Assembly (NCBI GenBank): GCA_945860355.1 | Contig: CAMARB010000008.1 | Location: 1 to 47,336 of the forward strand | Direction of reading: 5' to 3' | Length of the DNA: 47,336 nt | DNA from: Chthoniobacter flavus | Lineage (GTDB): Bacteria; Verrucomicrobiota; Verrucomicrobiia; Chthoniobacterales; Chthoniobacteraceae | Shown here: in pieces, positions 12,701 through 23,367 of the stretch | Layout: each line of letters begins with the position of its first letter | How positions within the stretch are numbered: position 1 is the stretch's first letter | Notes under the pieces: model-generated | What the model was told of the DNA's origin: nothing | The model's database searches: none | The model's input: the letters and a program-made list of their open reading frames with translations, nothing else | Made by a program: the position numbers and the translations under genes

Positions 12701-12940
12701 GCGGCCCGGCTCCTGAAGACGTCGCCGGACGCCCCGCCGGAGGCTCGGATCGAGACGATGTTCCTGAGCGCCCTTGCGCGGCCGCCGCGACCCGAGGAAA
12801 CCCGGGCCCTTCTGGATTGCCTGAACCAGCTCCGGGGCGGGATCCCCGGGGCCTCGGGCGCGGGCAAAGTCGAACACGCCGCGTGGAGCCATCTCGCCCA
12901 CATCCTCTTCAACCTCAAGGAGGTCATTTACCTGCCTTAA
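9710..12940 (+). CDS. PSD1-type protein: cytochrome-c-like + DUF1549 + DUF1553
   Basis: 1076 aa from ATG 9710, overlapping the IclR stop by four bases. Signal peptide about 1-26. A planctomycete cytochrome-C-like domain follows with CVECH at 47-51 (heme c motif). DUF1549 spans roughly 165-370 and contains a second CxxCH ([14 protein letters not shown]). A middle beta-rich insert precedes C-terminal DUF1553 (about 790-1060: [21 protein letters not shown]). The family is abundant in Planctomycetes and Verrucomicrobia, exported, usually next to a DUF1501 gene as here, and of unproven function; links to polysaccharide breakdown or electron transfer have been proposed. No Shine-Dalgarno motif; translation is probably coupled to iclR. 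Confidence 0.93.
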   Translation: MNPRLQRLLLLAACTAGLPGHGVAAAITPEQTEFFEKKIRPVLVAECVECHNADKQKGGLRLDYRDGWKKGGDSGETIVPGDPKESLLLRTIRHEEEDLKMPSKAPKLDPAVIADFEAWVKMGAPDPRDTPAKSGESGSKWAQLLALRRGWWSLQPVRVPPVPTPKRPGTGHPVDRFLAEKREEKGLSLAAPADAPTVLRRLSFLLTGLAPTPGQVAGFVAAYEADPGNAVNEAVEGYLASDRFGEHWARHWMDLMRYSESHGSELDETLPMAWRYRDYLVRALNQDVPLDALIREHLAGDLLPEPRVGPEGLNESSLGPAHFRMVEHGANAVDTRDDQVRVLDNQIDVVSKAFQGMTVACARCHDHKFDAISHRDYHALQGVFASMHLGQVAVDQPGHLQKQLPFLEQTHERIRAALAAHWLRAADRLTEWLGREINQEDDRKQAFTEAAKDPSHALHAWVNLANETAGFGARWESLRARVGKEMDARRQSNAAKFERAWDFRAGETAGGVRSGPGLEQKPEAGWFQVSTEGDLLLGELYPPALLSHRFSSKHPGTLVSPVFTVGHTRRMSALVLGGNAVVRIVPDNYAVAKRFDAKAVLQSERDAWVLLDPSRREGNQARLELATEDDLAVLGFGIKPRKKEAANRAFFGVAEVVLHKTESNATPLREADPWSLLSEHGAPGSLEALAERYTRELKEAIGAWSEHRLSESQWSFLNAFVRAGLFPIRLSELPELAPLVAQYRAAELEVPVPRRAPGVYDMAGQDAPLLERGDHKRPKAPVPRGYLEVLGKGPFRSSGSGRLELAQQIASAENPLTARVMANRIWHWVYGVGIVPTVDNFGRMGEKPTHPELLEYLAHRLVEKGWSLKEMLRFLAGTETFRAGSRAAAVAGEVDPANQWLSHMRVRRLEAESIRDSLLQVSGRLADTLGGPSVGEGDMSRRSVYLQVRRALPNAFLATFDAPIPFTTFGRRDVTNVPAQSLTLLDGPFATRCASDWAARLLKTSPDAPPEARIETMFLSALARPPRPEETRALLDCLNQLRGGIPGASGAGKVEHAAWSHLAHILFNLKEVIYLP

Positions 12941-12944
12941 CCTT

Positions 12945-14351
12945 ATGCACTCGCTCCCTTCCCTTTCCCGCCGTGAAATGTTGCGCCGCTGCTCCTTGGG
13001 TTTCGGCTCGCTGGCCTTGGCCGGGCTCACCAGCCAAAAGGCTTTTGCCGGCCACAGCCCGGCGCCGCATTTCACGCCCAAGGTCAAAAACGTGATCTTC
13101 TGTTTCATGCCCGGCGGCGTGTCGCACGTGGACTCGTTTGATCCCAAACCGGAGCTCACCAAACGGGCGGGGCAACCCATGCCGGGGAAAACCGAAAAGA
13201 CCCAGTTCGACTCCAAAGGCAACCTCATGGCCAGTCCCTGGGAGTTTAAACCCCGGGGCCGGAGCGGCCTGCCGGTGAGCGAACTTTTCCCGGCGATCGC
13301 CGAGTGCGCGGACGAGCTGACCGTGATCCGCTCCATGACGAGTCCCTCCAACGAACACACCCAGGCGAGTTACGCCCTGCACACCTGTTTCCCCTTTGCC
13401 GGGCATCCCAGCGCAGGGGCCTGGGTCCATTATGGGTTGGGCGCCGACAACCGGGATCTACCCGGGTTTGTCGTGGTCCGTCCAACAGGCGCTCGATTGC
13501 CCAACGGCGGCGTCGGGCTTTTTAGCAACGGTTTCCTCCCCGGGGAACATCAGGCCTCGCTTTTCACCTCCGGATCGCCCGAACCCGTTCCCGCGATCCG
13601 GCCCGCCGACGCCGGGGGAATCCAATCGCTCAAACTCGACGCCATCCGCGCCTTGGACGGGGGCTTCCTGCGGCAGGCCAGCGATGCGCAGGTGGAGGCC
13701 GCCATTCAATCCTATGAAACGGCCTCCCGGATGCAGATGGCGGTGCCTGAGGTCTGCGAGATCCGCGGGGAATCCGAGGCCACAAAAAAGCTCTACGGGC
13801 TGGACTCGCCGCATCCGTCCACGGCGGCTTATGCGGCGCAATGCCTGCTTGCGCGGCGGTTGGTGGAGAGGGGGGTGCGTTTCGTGGAAGTGCCTTCCTG
13901 CTTCGGCCCGAAAGGCGCGCCCGATGTGCAACCCTGGGATCAGCATGGCAACATTAAGGCCGAGCACCCGCTGATGGCGCGCCAAGTCGATCAGCCCATT
14001 GCCGGGCTCCTCAAAGATCTCAAGGCCCGGGGGCTTTTCGAGGAAACCCTCGTGGTCTGCGCCGGGGAGTTTGGGCGGACCCCGTTTGCCCAAGGCAACG
14101 GCCGGGATCACAACCCGCTCGGGTTTAGTGTCTGGATGGCGGGCGGCGGCCTCAAACACGGCATCGCCTACGGGGGCACGGACGAGTTCGGCTACCGTGC
14201 CGTGGAAAACCCCTGCACCATTTTCGATCTCTGGGCCACGATCCTGCATCTGCTCGGGCTCGACCACGAGAAACTCACCTACCGATTCGGCGGCCGCGAC
14301 TTCCGGCTCACCGACGTGCACGGCGAAGTCATCAAGGGCGTCCTGGCCTGA
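12945..14351 (+). CDS. DUF1501 protein with Tat-like signal
   Basis: 468 aa, starting four bases after the PSD1 stop. The N-terminus [20 protein letters not shown] has the look of a Tat signal. DUF1501 relatives share the alkaline-phosphatase/sulfatase fold: note [20 protein letters not shown] early, [13 protein letters not shown] in the middle and a C-terminal [14 protein letters not shown]. The active-site chemistry of DUF1501 is not established. The pair PSD1-DUF1501 is a recurring module, and the tight spacing implies shared expression and perhaps a complex. Confidence 0.93.
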   Translation: MHSLPSLSRREMLRRCSLGFGSLALAGLTSQKAFAGHSPAPHFTPKVKNVIFCFMPGGVSHVDSFDPKPELTKRAGQPMPGKTEKTQFDSKGNLMASPWEFKPRGRSGLPVSELFPAIAECADELTVIRSMTSPSNEHTQASYALHTCFPFAGHPSAGAWVHYGLGADNRDLPGFVVVRPTGARLPNGGVGLFSNGFLPGEHQASLFTSGSPEPVPAIRPADAGGIQSLKLDAIRALDGGFLRQASDAQVEAAIQSYETASRMQMAVPEVCEIRGESEATKKLYGLDSPHPSTAAYAAQCLLARRLVERGVRFVEVPSCFGPKGAPDVQPWDQHGNIKAEHPLMARQVDQPIAGLLKDLKARGLFEETLVVCAGEFGRTPFAQGNGRDHNPLGFSVWMAGGGLKHGIAYGGTDEFGYRAVENPCTIFDLWATILHLLGLDHEKLTYRFGGRDFRLTDVHGEVIKGVLA

Positions 14352-14400
14352 ACCGCATTCATCGCTCCCGTCTCCCGCCGCCTCCTCCCACATCCTCGCT

Positions 14401-15315
14401 ATGAGATTTCCCTCGTTCCTCGCCGTTCTTGTCGCCGTCAGCCTCGGGTCCATCGCGCCGTTGCGCGCCGATCCCGCCATCCAACACCGGTTTCTGGTCT
14501 GCGATTACTCGGGGAAACAAGTGTGCATCGTCGGCCGGGATGGCGGTGTCGAATGGCGGGTGGAAACCAAGGCCGCCCCCAACGAGTGCTGGCTTTTGCC
14601 CAATGGAAACGTGTTGTTCACCGAGTTGCGGGGCGTCAGGGAAGTGAACATGGCCAAGGAAACCGTCTGGGAATACAAGGCGCCCGTCGGGGTCGAAGTG
14701 CATTCCGCGCAGCCGCTGCCGGACGGCAACGTGCTGGTGCTTGAGTGCGGCACAAAACGCATCGTCGAAGTCAATCGCGCCGGCGAAATCGTCAAGGAAG
14801 TGCCGCTCTTTCCCAAACCCGGCATCGGCGCCCATGGACAGTTCCGTTCGGCCCGCAAACTGGCCTCGGGCAACTACGTGGTGTCGTTTCTCTCGGAGGG
14901 CAAGGTCGCCGAGGTGGATCCCTCGGGCCAAGTCGTCCGCGAACAAAAGGTCCCCGGACAGCCCCACGAGATTGTGCCGCTCAAAAACGGCAACTGGTTG
15001 GTGACCTGCGGCGACGGGCACCGGGTCATGGAGTTCACGCCCCAGGGTGGGGTGGCCTGGGAACTGGCCGAGAACGATCTGCCGGGCAACCCGTTGCGCT
15101 GGGTGGCCGGCGCCCAGCGTCTCCCCAACGGCAACACTCTCCTCTGCAACTGGCTCGGGCACGGCCATATCGGCAAAAACCCCCACATCTACGAGGTGAC
15201 CCCGGACAAACAACTCGTCTGGTCGGTTGCCGATCACGCCCTGTTTAAGGCGGTCAGCCAGGTCCAGTTGCTCGACGACGACGTCGTGGCGCCGCCCTGG
15301 GACGTGCAACGGTGA
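14401..15315 (+). CDS. Secreted beta-propeller (NHL/PQQ-like) protein
   Basis: 304 aa from ATG 14401; signal peptide about 1-22 (MRFPSFLAVLVAVSLG). At least six blade-like repeats carry the pattern LPNGN-L or L-DGNVLV: ECWLLPNGNVLF, QPLPDGNVLV, RKLASGNYVV, VPLKNGNWLV, QRLPNGNTLL. Such propellers bind ligands or act as scaffolds; some PQQ-like members are dehydrogenases, but no PQQ-site residues can be claimed. It follows DUF1501 by 49 bases on the same strand and ends the IclR-PSD1-DUF1501 unit. Confidence 0.85.
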   Translation: MRFPSFLAVLVAVSLGSIAPLRADPAIQHRFLVCDYSGKQVCIVGRDGGVEWRVETKAAPNECWLLPNGNVLFTELRGVREVNMAKETVWEYKAPVGVEVHSAQPLPDGNVLVLECGTKRIVEVNRAGEIVKEVPLFPKPGIGAHGQFRSARKLASGNYVVSFLSEGKVAEVDPSGQVVREQKVPGQPHEIVPLKNGNWLVTCGDGHRVMEFTPQGGVAWELAENDLPGNPLRWVAGAQRLPNGNTLLCNWLGHGHIGKNPHIYEVTPDKQLVWSVADHALFKAVSQVQLLDDDVVAPPWDVQR

Positions 15316-15324
15316 TCGGGGGAA

Positions 15325-15357
15325 ATGGGAGGGATGGGAACGATGGGAGAGATGGGA
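15325..15357. repeat. Short 9-bp array (ATGGGAnnn)4
   Basis: ATGGGA occurs at 15325, 15334, 15343 and 15352, an exact 9-base period, just after the propeller stop. The spacers vary (GGG, ACG, GAG). It has the same period and a similar ATGG core as the array at 7818-7956. On plus it reads as WE/GE-type dipeptides, which explains spurious upstream extension of the next gene. Confidence 0.8.
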
Positions 15358-15391
15358 AAAAATGGCTGTCACGAAACGCAACGTTGTCGCT

Positions 15392-15411
15392 CCCCAATGG
15401 CGCTCACTAGG
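15392..15411. repeat. Solitary end of the MITE-like element
   Basis: CCCCAATGGCGCTCACTAGG matches the inverted end of the 45.5-kb element (CCCGAATGGCGCTAACTTAAGG) apart from two substitutions and a two-base gap. It has no partner end within a few hundred bases. It lies between the 9-bp array and the SNF2 start. Confidence 0.5.
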
Positions 15412-15427
15412 TTCCCCAAGACGCTTC

Positions 15428-18103
<2,676 letters not shown>

Positions 18104-18135
18104 GCGGGGGGATGCCGGCCTTTTTGGAAAAGAAA

Positions 18136-18166
18136 AGACGCCACCGCCTGCGGGGCGATGGCGTCT
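18136..18166 (-). terminator. Rho-independent terminator for the metalloprotease unit
   Basis: AGACGCCA (18136-18143) pairs with TGGCGTCT (18159-18166), extended inward by four GC pairs. Read on the minus strand the stem is followed by CTTTTCTTTTCC, a T-rich run. On plus no T-run follows. It therefore ends minus-strand transcription 19 bases after the small frame at 18186. Confidence 0.65.
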
Positions 18167-18185
18167 GAGAATGCGGTTGCCCGCG

Positions 18186-18323
18186 TTATTGGGCCGAAGT
18201 CGCGCCGCTGGCGGGGCTTTCCGGCTTGGCGCCCTTCTGGAAGAGCACGAACCTCCTTTTCGCGGGATCGAACTTCAGGCGTTCCCAGTGGGTTCTAAAC
18301 CAGGCGGACGCGGGGAGGCGCAT
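18186..18323 (-). CDS. Small frame downstream of the metalloprotease
   Basis: 45 codons, MRLPASAWFRTHWERLKFDP... to GATSAQ, in the same reading frame as the metalloprotease and starting 15 bases after its stop. The frame is open from the stop itself (50 codons in all). It looks coding: WFRTHWERLKFDPAKRRFVLF is well formed and amphipathic, and the frame ends shortly before the terminator. It could be a separate small protein, a tail cut off by a premature stop, or a remnant of another gene. No family recognised. Confidence 0.4.
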   Translation of the reverse strand: MRLPASAWFRTHWERLKFDPAKRRFVLFQKGAKPESPASGATSAQ

Positions 18324-18338
18324 CGAAGCGTTGCGGCG

Positions 18339-21230
18339 TTACCGGACCAGCACCCGGGCTTCGAGCGCGCTCTGGATGCGGCGTTGGGCGGCCTGGAAAT
18401 GGGCTTGGGAATAGGGATCGAGGTTTTTTCCGGCCAGGGCGGCGAGTTTGTCGTGGAGCGCGCTGAGCTGGGCGGTGGCCAAGTCGCTGATGGGCGCGTA
18501 GGCGGGGCTCATGCGGGCCCACTCACGGTGGGTGGCCACGTCGATGAGGCGGTCGAGGTGCTCCCGTTGCAGGTTGCGGCGCAGGCTCGAGATGAACGGC
18601 TTGCGCGCGTCGTAGGCGGCGCCCTCCTGCCACTGGCCGAGTTCCGTCCAGATGGCGTCGTGGAGGGTCTTCAGCAGCTCGGGCAGGGTCAGCGCGTCCT
18701 GGTCCGCCGGCACGCGCAGCTCGTTGTCGTACACCCGGGCCAGTCTCCGCGGGTTCATGATGCTCGTGAGTGTCATGGCTTGGATGCCGAGCACCGTGTC
18801 GTGCACGTTCCACGTGCCGTCATCGAAAAGAAGCCGGAACATGTCGCCGTCCCACCATTTGTCGGTGGTGAGGTGGGCCAGCAGCTTGGGGTCCAATCCG
18901 TAGGCGTCGTCCTGGAAGCTGTGCCGGACACAAAACTCCAGGGCCTTGCGCTGTTGCGCCACGGGAACGGGCTGGACCGGGGTGCGCCCGTTTTTGTCGC
19001 CCTTTTTGTCGCGGCTCACAAACGTGCCGCCCAGCCAGGAGGACATCATGGAGAGGGCGTTGGCCTGGGTCATGAGGGTCATCGCGTAGCCGCGCCGGGC
19101 GCGCGCCCAGGAGTCGCCGTCCTTGACGAACTTGTCCAGGAGCCGGGCCCGGTGTTCCTTGGTGAGCGCGATGAGGTTGAGCGCGTAGGCGTGGGGATCC
19201 TTGCCGAAATCATAACGGCGCGCCAAGGGATCGGGCCCCCAGGTGTCCTCGTCGGTGGCGTAGGCCAGCTCCGGCTCGGCCACGCGCTGGAGGATGGGCT
19301 TGAGATCCTTCTCAAAGCTGTAGCCGTATTCGATGGCCCATTCGTCGTAGGGCCCCACGCCGATCATTCCGAAGTCGCCCTTTTTGGCGGGATCATTCCC
19401 GGCCACGACGTTCACCGGCAGGTAATCCATGACGCTCCCCGCAAACGGCTTTTTACCCTTAACGGCCGGGCCGTTGATTTCCTCAAAGCTGTAGATCGAG
19501 GACGCCTTGAAATTGTGGCGCAGCCCGAGGGTGTGCCCCACTTCATGGGCCACCAAATCGATAAGCAGCGGCCCGATGAAGGTCTCCGGGATGCCGTCCA
19601 GCGACTGGTCGGCCGCTTGGATGCCCATGGCGGAATCCCCGAGCGTTTCACGGCTGAGCTCCATCTGCGCAAGGCCCAATGATTTGCAGTTGGGCGCCAT
19701 GCACATGCCCATCTTCTGGGAATACCGGGACATCAGCCCGTCAAACTCGTTGCCAGTGCCCATGAACGCCTCCGTGGAATGCCCCGCGGCATGGGGCGCC
19801 CGGGGTTGCGCGGGGGCGGATTTGCGCTCAGCCAAAAGCGCCTCGCGTTGCGCGGGCGGGGCGAGCCGGATCCGCGGATCCCATTGCGGGTTGTTCCAAA
19901 GCCAGGCGAGAGTGTCCTCGCTCATGCCTTCCATGGCGGTTTGCGGGATGGCCTCGTGGAACTGGCTCCACCAGTGGCGGATCCAGCCGTCGGTGAGGAT
20001 AATGTCCGCGTCGAGGATCTGGCCGGTGAGCGGGTGCACACGGGAAGGCCCGATGGCGGTGCCGATCCCGTTGCTCAGCCAGCGCACGAAATTATACCGG
20101 ACGTCTTCGGGGTCCTTCTCCATGTGTTCGCCGGTGGTGGCGTCCTGGAACCTGACCTCGACGGTGTTGATCAGGCCCACGCGTTCAAACGCCTTGTTCC
20201 AGGCGAGGATGCCTTCCTTGACCCAGCGCCGGTAACGCACCGGGGTGGTGTGTTCGACGTAAAAAATGATGGGGGTCTTGGGGGGGCTCAGCTTGAGCGA
20301 CGCGTCGGCTTTCTCCAGATGCCAGCGGTTGATGAAACGGGTCCGGGTCTGGTCCGGTGTGAACTTGCCGAAATCGTTGAAGCTGGTGGTGAAATAACCC
20401 ACGCGTGTGTCGGCCTCCCGGGAGGTGTATCCGGTTTTATCCGGCAACAGGCTGAAGCTGTAGTGGAATGTCTTTAACTGGCCGCCGTTGACGGGCGCTT
20501 CGATGCCGATCTCGACGTTCTGGGGAAAGGCTTTGACGGTTTTGAGCTTGTAGAGCCCTTTGTTGAAGCCCCGGGCCAGCGGGCCGAAAAATTTGTCGGG
20601 CTGGCCCACCACCAACTCGTCCAGATCGATGATCGGACCGCCCGTGTTTTTGTCCCACGCCACAATCGGCACCTCGAGAATCACCCGGTCGGTGAACAGC
20701 CGTTTGACGCTGGATTTGGAGGGGTCGTCACCCGTGGAGCGCGCGTCGAGGTTCGGTTCGATCAGCGCCAGTTTCTTCCCGTACACCGCCCAATACACAT
20801 ACAACTCGCCCGCCTGCAGGCCCGCGTAGGTTTCGCCCCCTGCCACGGTCAGCGCGATGAAATGTTTCTGGTTGGCGAAATCCCGGGGCAGTTCCGCCAG
20901 CAACTGCTGGTCTTTGTTCCGCCTCCACACTTTGTAAAAACTCGGCGCCGGGTCCACGGTGGAAACCACCTGGGTGTAGTCCTTGGTCACCTCCTCGGGA
21001 CGCGGAAACTCAGGCTCGCCAATGCCGGGAGGTTTTGCCGGGACCATTCCAGGCATGATTCCGAACGGCAGCGTGGGCGCGCCCGGCAGACTCAGCTGCG
21101 CGTCTGCGGCAGCCGCCGGCAGGGTCTCGGCACGGCTCGCCACGGGCAACCCGGCGAGAAGCGTGGCGACAATGGCTGCGGCCGATTTCGAGAGGGGCGT
21201 GATCATGGTCTTGGGCAGGGGCTTTTCCAT
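18339..21230 (-). CDS. Secreted zinc-dependent metalloprotease (DUF5117/DUF4953-like)
   Basis: 963 aa. Signal peptide in the first 34 residues; an in-frame ATG at 21206 (MITPLSKSAAAIVATLLAG) is an equally good start. The active site is the extended zincin motif HEVGHTLGLRH with His562, Glu563, His566 and His572. DYTQVVSTVDPAPSFYKVW and YVEHTTPVRYRRWVKEGILAWNKAFE match the DUF5117-type region before the protease core. The last third holds the helical region of this family (DALTLPELLKTLHDAIW). It sits on the minus strand between the SNF2 and SWIM genes, which normally go together, suggesting later insertion. Its likely site is the periplasm or outside the cell. Confidence 0.92.
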   Translation of the reverse strand: MEKPLPKTMITPLSKSAAAIVATLLAGLPVASRAETLPAAAADAQLSLPGAPTLPFGIMPGMVPAKPPGIGEPEFPRPEEVTKDYTQVVSTVDPAPSFYKVWRRNKDQQLLAELPRDFANQKHFIALTVAGGETYAGLQAGELYVYWAVYGKKLALIEPNLDARSTGDDPSKSSVKRLFTDRVILEVPIVAWDKNTGGPIIDLDELVVGQPDKFFGPLARGFNKGLYKLKTVKAFPQNVEIGIEAPVNGGQLKTFHYSFSLLPDKTGYTSREADTRVGYFTTSFNDFGKFTPDQTRTRFINRWHLEKADASLKLSPPKTPIIFYVEHTTPVRYRRWVKEGILAWNKAFERVGLINTVEVRFQDATTGEHMEKDPEDVRYNFVRWLSNGIGTAIGPSRVHPLTGQILDADIILTDGWIRHWWSQFHEAIPQTAMEGMSEDTLAWLWNNPQWDPRIRLAPPAQREALLAERKSAPAQPRAPHAAGHSTEAFMGTGNEFDGLMSRYSQKMGMCMAPNCKSLGLAQMELSRETLGDSAMGIQAADQSLDGIPETFIGPLLIDLVAHEVGHTLGLRHNFKASSIYSFEEINGPAVKGKKPFAGSVMDYLPVNVVAGNDPAKKGDFGMIGVGPYDEWAIEYGYSFEKDLKPILQRVAEPELAYATDEDTWGPDPLARRYDFGKDPHAYALNLIALTKEHRARLLDKFVKDGDSWARARRGYAMTLMTQANALSMMSSWLGGTFVSRDKKGDKNGRTPVQPVPVAQQRKALEFCVRHSFQDDAYGLDPKLLAHLTTDKWWDGDMFRLLFDDGTWNVHDTVLGIQAMTLTSIMNPRRLARVYDNELRVPADQDALTLPELLKTLHDAIWTELGQWQEGAAYDARKPFISSLRRNLQREHLDRLIDVATHREWARMSPAYAPISDLATAQLSALHDKLAALAGKNLDPYSQAHFQAAQRRIQSALEARVLVR

Positions 21231-21422
21231 GGGGGGGGGAAGGAGGAGACGATTCGACAGGTTCCGGAGCGAACAGAGGCTCGATCCTGATGAGTGATGG
21301 AAACCTTCGCCCTTCTTATTCGCTGAACGGGTTTGCGGTTGTAAAGGGAGGATTTGCCGCCAAACGAAGCCGCGCCGGGTGGGCCTCTGGACAACACGCG
21401 GCCGAGGGCTTAGGAGAGGCGG

Positions 21423-22226
21423 ATGTCTTGGGATGCCTATGATGAGGCGCGCGAACGCCGGGAGACGCTCAAAGCGGAACTGGAGCGTCGTCGAAAAAAG
21501 GGCGAGGTGTTTGAGCCGCTAGTGGCTCCGCGGGGGACCGGGCATCTGGTCCGCAACTTCTGGGGCAAGGCCTGGTGCCGCCATTTGGAGTCCTACCAAG
21601 ACTACGAGTCCCGGCTCCCCAGGGGACGGAGTTACCTGCGCCAGGGGCATGTGTACAACCTGGTGATTGACCCCGGGTCGGTCAGCGCCCAGGTGGCCGG
21701 TTCGAGCCTTTACGACGTCCAAGTGACCGTCCGCGCCCTGGCCGAGCCCGATTGGAGTGACCTTCAGGCGGCGTGCGCCGGACAGGTCGGCAGCCTCCTG
21801 GATCTGCTGGCGGGAAAACTCGGCGACGGCGTGCTCCGGGTCGTTTCCGATCCGGACCGCGGCCTTTTCCCGAAGCCGGGGGAGATCCGCTTTTCCTGCA
21901 ACTGCCCGGACTGGGCGGATCTGTGCAAACACGCGGCCGCGGTGCTCTACGGAGTGGCGGTGAAGTTCGACACCGACCCGGCGCTTTTTTTCCGGCTGCG
22001 CGGGGTGGACCCCATGGAGATCATTTCCAAGGGCGCCCAAACCGCCCTGGTCAGCCCGCCCGCCGGGGACCCCGGGCTTGAGGACGCGGATCTGGGCGCC
22101 CTGTTCGGGATCGAACTGGCGGATCCCGCCTCCGGCGAAATCGGCGGGCAAACCGGTGAGGAAAAGGCGGGCGGCGCGACCCGAGGCCGGGCGGAGTCGG
22201 AGAACCCGCGGGGAACGGCGGATTGA
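21423..22226 (+). CDS. SWIM zinc-finger protein, partner type of SNF2 ATPases
   Basis: 267 aa; the ATG has a good Shine-Dalgarno (AGGAGAGG, about 4 bases upstream). The SWIM motif is Cys159-x-Cys161-x6-Cys168-x-His170 in FSCNCPDWADLCKHAAAVLYG. The N-terminal part (LVRNFWGKAWCRHLESYQDYESRLPRGRSYLRQG) is the usual lead-in of bacterial SWIM proteins found beside SNF2 helicases. The Glu/Arg-rich tail after about 225 is low complexity. It probably binds DNA and works with the SNF2 ATPase 3.3 kb upstream, although a minus-strand gene now intervenes. 22227-22602 downstream holds only repeats. Confidence 0.9.
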   Translation: MSWDAYDEARERRETLKAELERRRKKGEVFEPLVAPRGTGHLVRNFWGKAWCRHLESYQDYESRLPRGRSYLRQGHVYNLVIDPGSVSAQVAGSSLYDVQVTVRALAEPDWSDLQAACAGQVGSLLDLLAGKLGDGVLRVVSDPDRGLFPKPGEIRFSCNCPDWADLCKHAAAVLYGVAVKFDTDPALFFRLRGVDPMEIISKGAQTALVSPPAGDPGLEDADLGALFGIELADPASGEIGGQTGEEKAGGATRGRAESENPRGTAD

Positions 22227-22337
22227 GGGGAGAGCTCCGGAGGGAGCAACCGGCGGCTGCGGTTTGGAGAACGGAGCGCGCGACAGCCCCGAGGGAGCGG
22301 GCGCATGGCTGGAAGCGCATGGCAAGGGACAGCCAAG

Positions 22338-22529
22338 AATCGCGCTCAGTTTAGCTCACTTTGGGACCTTTGGAGGTGGCGGTGTTTCGGTGTGTGAGGA
22401 TCGCCCATTTGGCGTCGAGGTCGGGTGATGCGTGATGGTTCTTGGGACGCCGTTTTACTGCCCTCGGTTCGGAAGGTGGCACAGGCAGCCTGTGACCTGT
22501 GACAGTCACAGCCAGGATGGCTGTGCCAC
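22338..22529. repeat. MITE-related element, left part plus palindrome
   Basis: 22338-22366 matches 45487-45516 at 26 of 30 positions (GAATnGCGCTnAG followed by AGCTCACTTTGGGA), and GGTGTTTCGGTG follows in both. The palindrome is at 22476-22529. Between them lies about 80 bases not present in the 45.5-kb copy. No right-hand inverted end was found, so this copy is partial. Confidence 0.7.
22476..22529. repeat. Nested palindrome, copy 1
   Basis: GTGGCACAG (22476-22484) pairs with CTGTGCCAC (22521-22529). Inside, CTGTGAC-A-GTCACAG is a perfect inner stem, flanked by CAGG/CCTG and CAGCCA/TGGCTG hairpins, giving a cruciform-like shape. It is nearly identical to 45543-45600. Confidence 0.9.
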
Positions 22530-22602
22530 TTTCGTGAGCCCTGGGGCCGGGCGGCTGCGGGCTTGCGTTGGGGGGGATGATTGGGTTGCACTCCGCGCCC
22601 TC

Positions 22603-23355
22603 ATGAAACTCGTGTCCTGGAATGTGAACGGCCTGCGTGCGGTGCAAAAGAAGGGGTTCCGCGAGTTTTTGGAAAAGGAGCAGCCGGACGTGATCTGCCT
22701 TCAGGAACACAAGGCGAGCCCCGAGCAGGTGGCGCCCGACTGGCCGGAGCAATACACCGCGCACTGGAACGTGGCGGAACGCAAAGGCTACTCGGGCACT
22801 TTGATTCTCACCCGACCCGAGCCGCTCTCCGTGCGCCGCGGGATCGGCATCGCCGAGCACGACAACGAAGGCCGGGTGTTGACGGCCGAATACCCGGATT
22901 TTTTCCTGGTGAACGTTTACGTGCCCAACTCCAAGCGCGAGCTCACCCGTCTGCCCTACCGCCAGCAATGGGACCGGGATTTCCTCGGCTACCTCAAGGG
23001 GTTGGAGCGGGAAAAACCGGTGATTTTCTGCGGGGACTTCAACGTCGCCCACCTGGAGATCGACCTGGCCCGGCCCAAGCAGAACGTCAAAACCCATGGG
23101 TTCACCCCGGAGGAACGCGCGGGGTTCGACGCCTTTGTGCGGGCGGGGTTCATTGACACGTTCCGGGTGTTTGAAAAGGGCGGCGGCCATTACACTTGGT
23201 GGAGCCTCATGGCCGGGGCGCGCGCCCGGAACATCGGCTGGCGGATCGACTATTTTCTCGCCTCGGAGGCGCTGGCGCCCCGGTTGAAATCGGCCTTCAT
23301 CCGGCCCGAGGTGATCGGATCGGACCATTGCCCGGTCGGGATCGAGCTGCGCTAG
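22603..23355 (+). CDS. xth: Exodeoxyribonuclease III
   Basis: 250 aa from ATG 22603 (MKLVSWNVNGLRA); the open frame upstream to 22432 is repeat sequence. Exonuclease III/AP endonuclease motifs are all present: WNVNG, the metal-binding Glu in ICLQEHKA (usual LQETK), NVYVPNS, CGDFNVAH, WRIDYFLAS and GSDHCPVGIEL. It repairs abasic sites and trims 3' ends. Length fits the 250-270 aa of the family. No Shine-Dalgarno motif. It converges with the tolC-like gene 12 bases downstream. Confidence 0.95.
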   Translation: MKLVSWNVNGLRAVQKKGFREFLEKEQPDVICLQEHKASPEQVAPDWPEQYTAHWNVAERKGYSGTLILTRPEPLSVRRGIGIAEHDNEGRVLTAEYPDFFLVNVYVPNSKRELTRLPYRQQWDRDFLGYLKGLEREKPVIFCGDFNVAHLEIDLARPKQNVKTHGFTPEERAGFDAFVRAGFIDTFRVFEKGGGHYTWWSLMAGARARNIGWRIDYFLASEALAPRLKSAFIRPEVIGSDHCPVGIELR

Positions 23356-23367
23356 CCGACCCGCCCG

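Noticed and set aside
22432-22602. N-terminal extension of exonuclease III
   Set aside because: The extension translates the palindromic repeat; the family start is MKLVSWNVNG at 22603.
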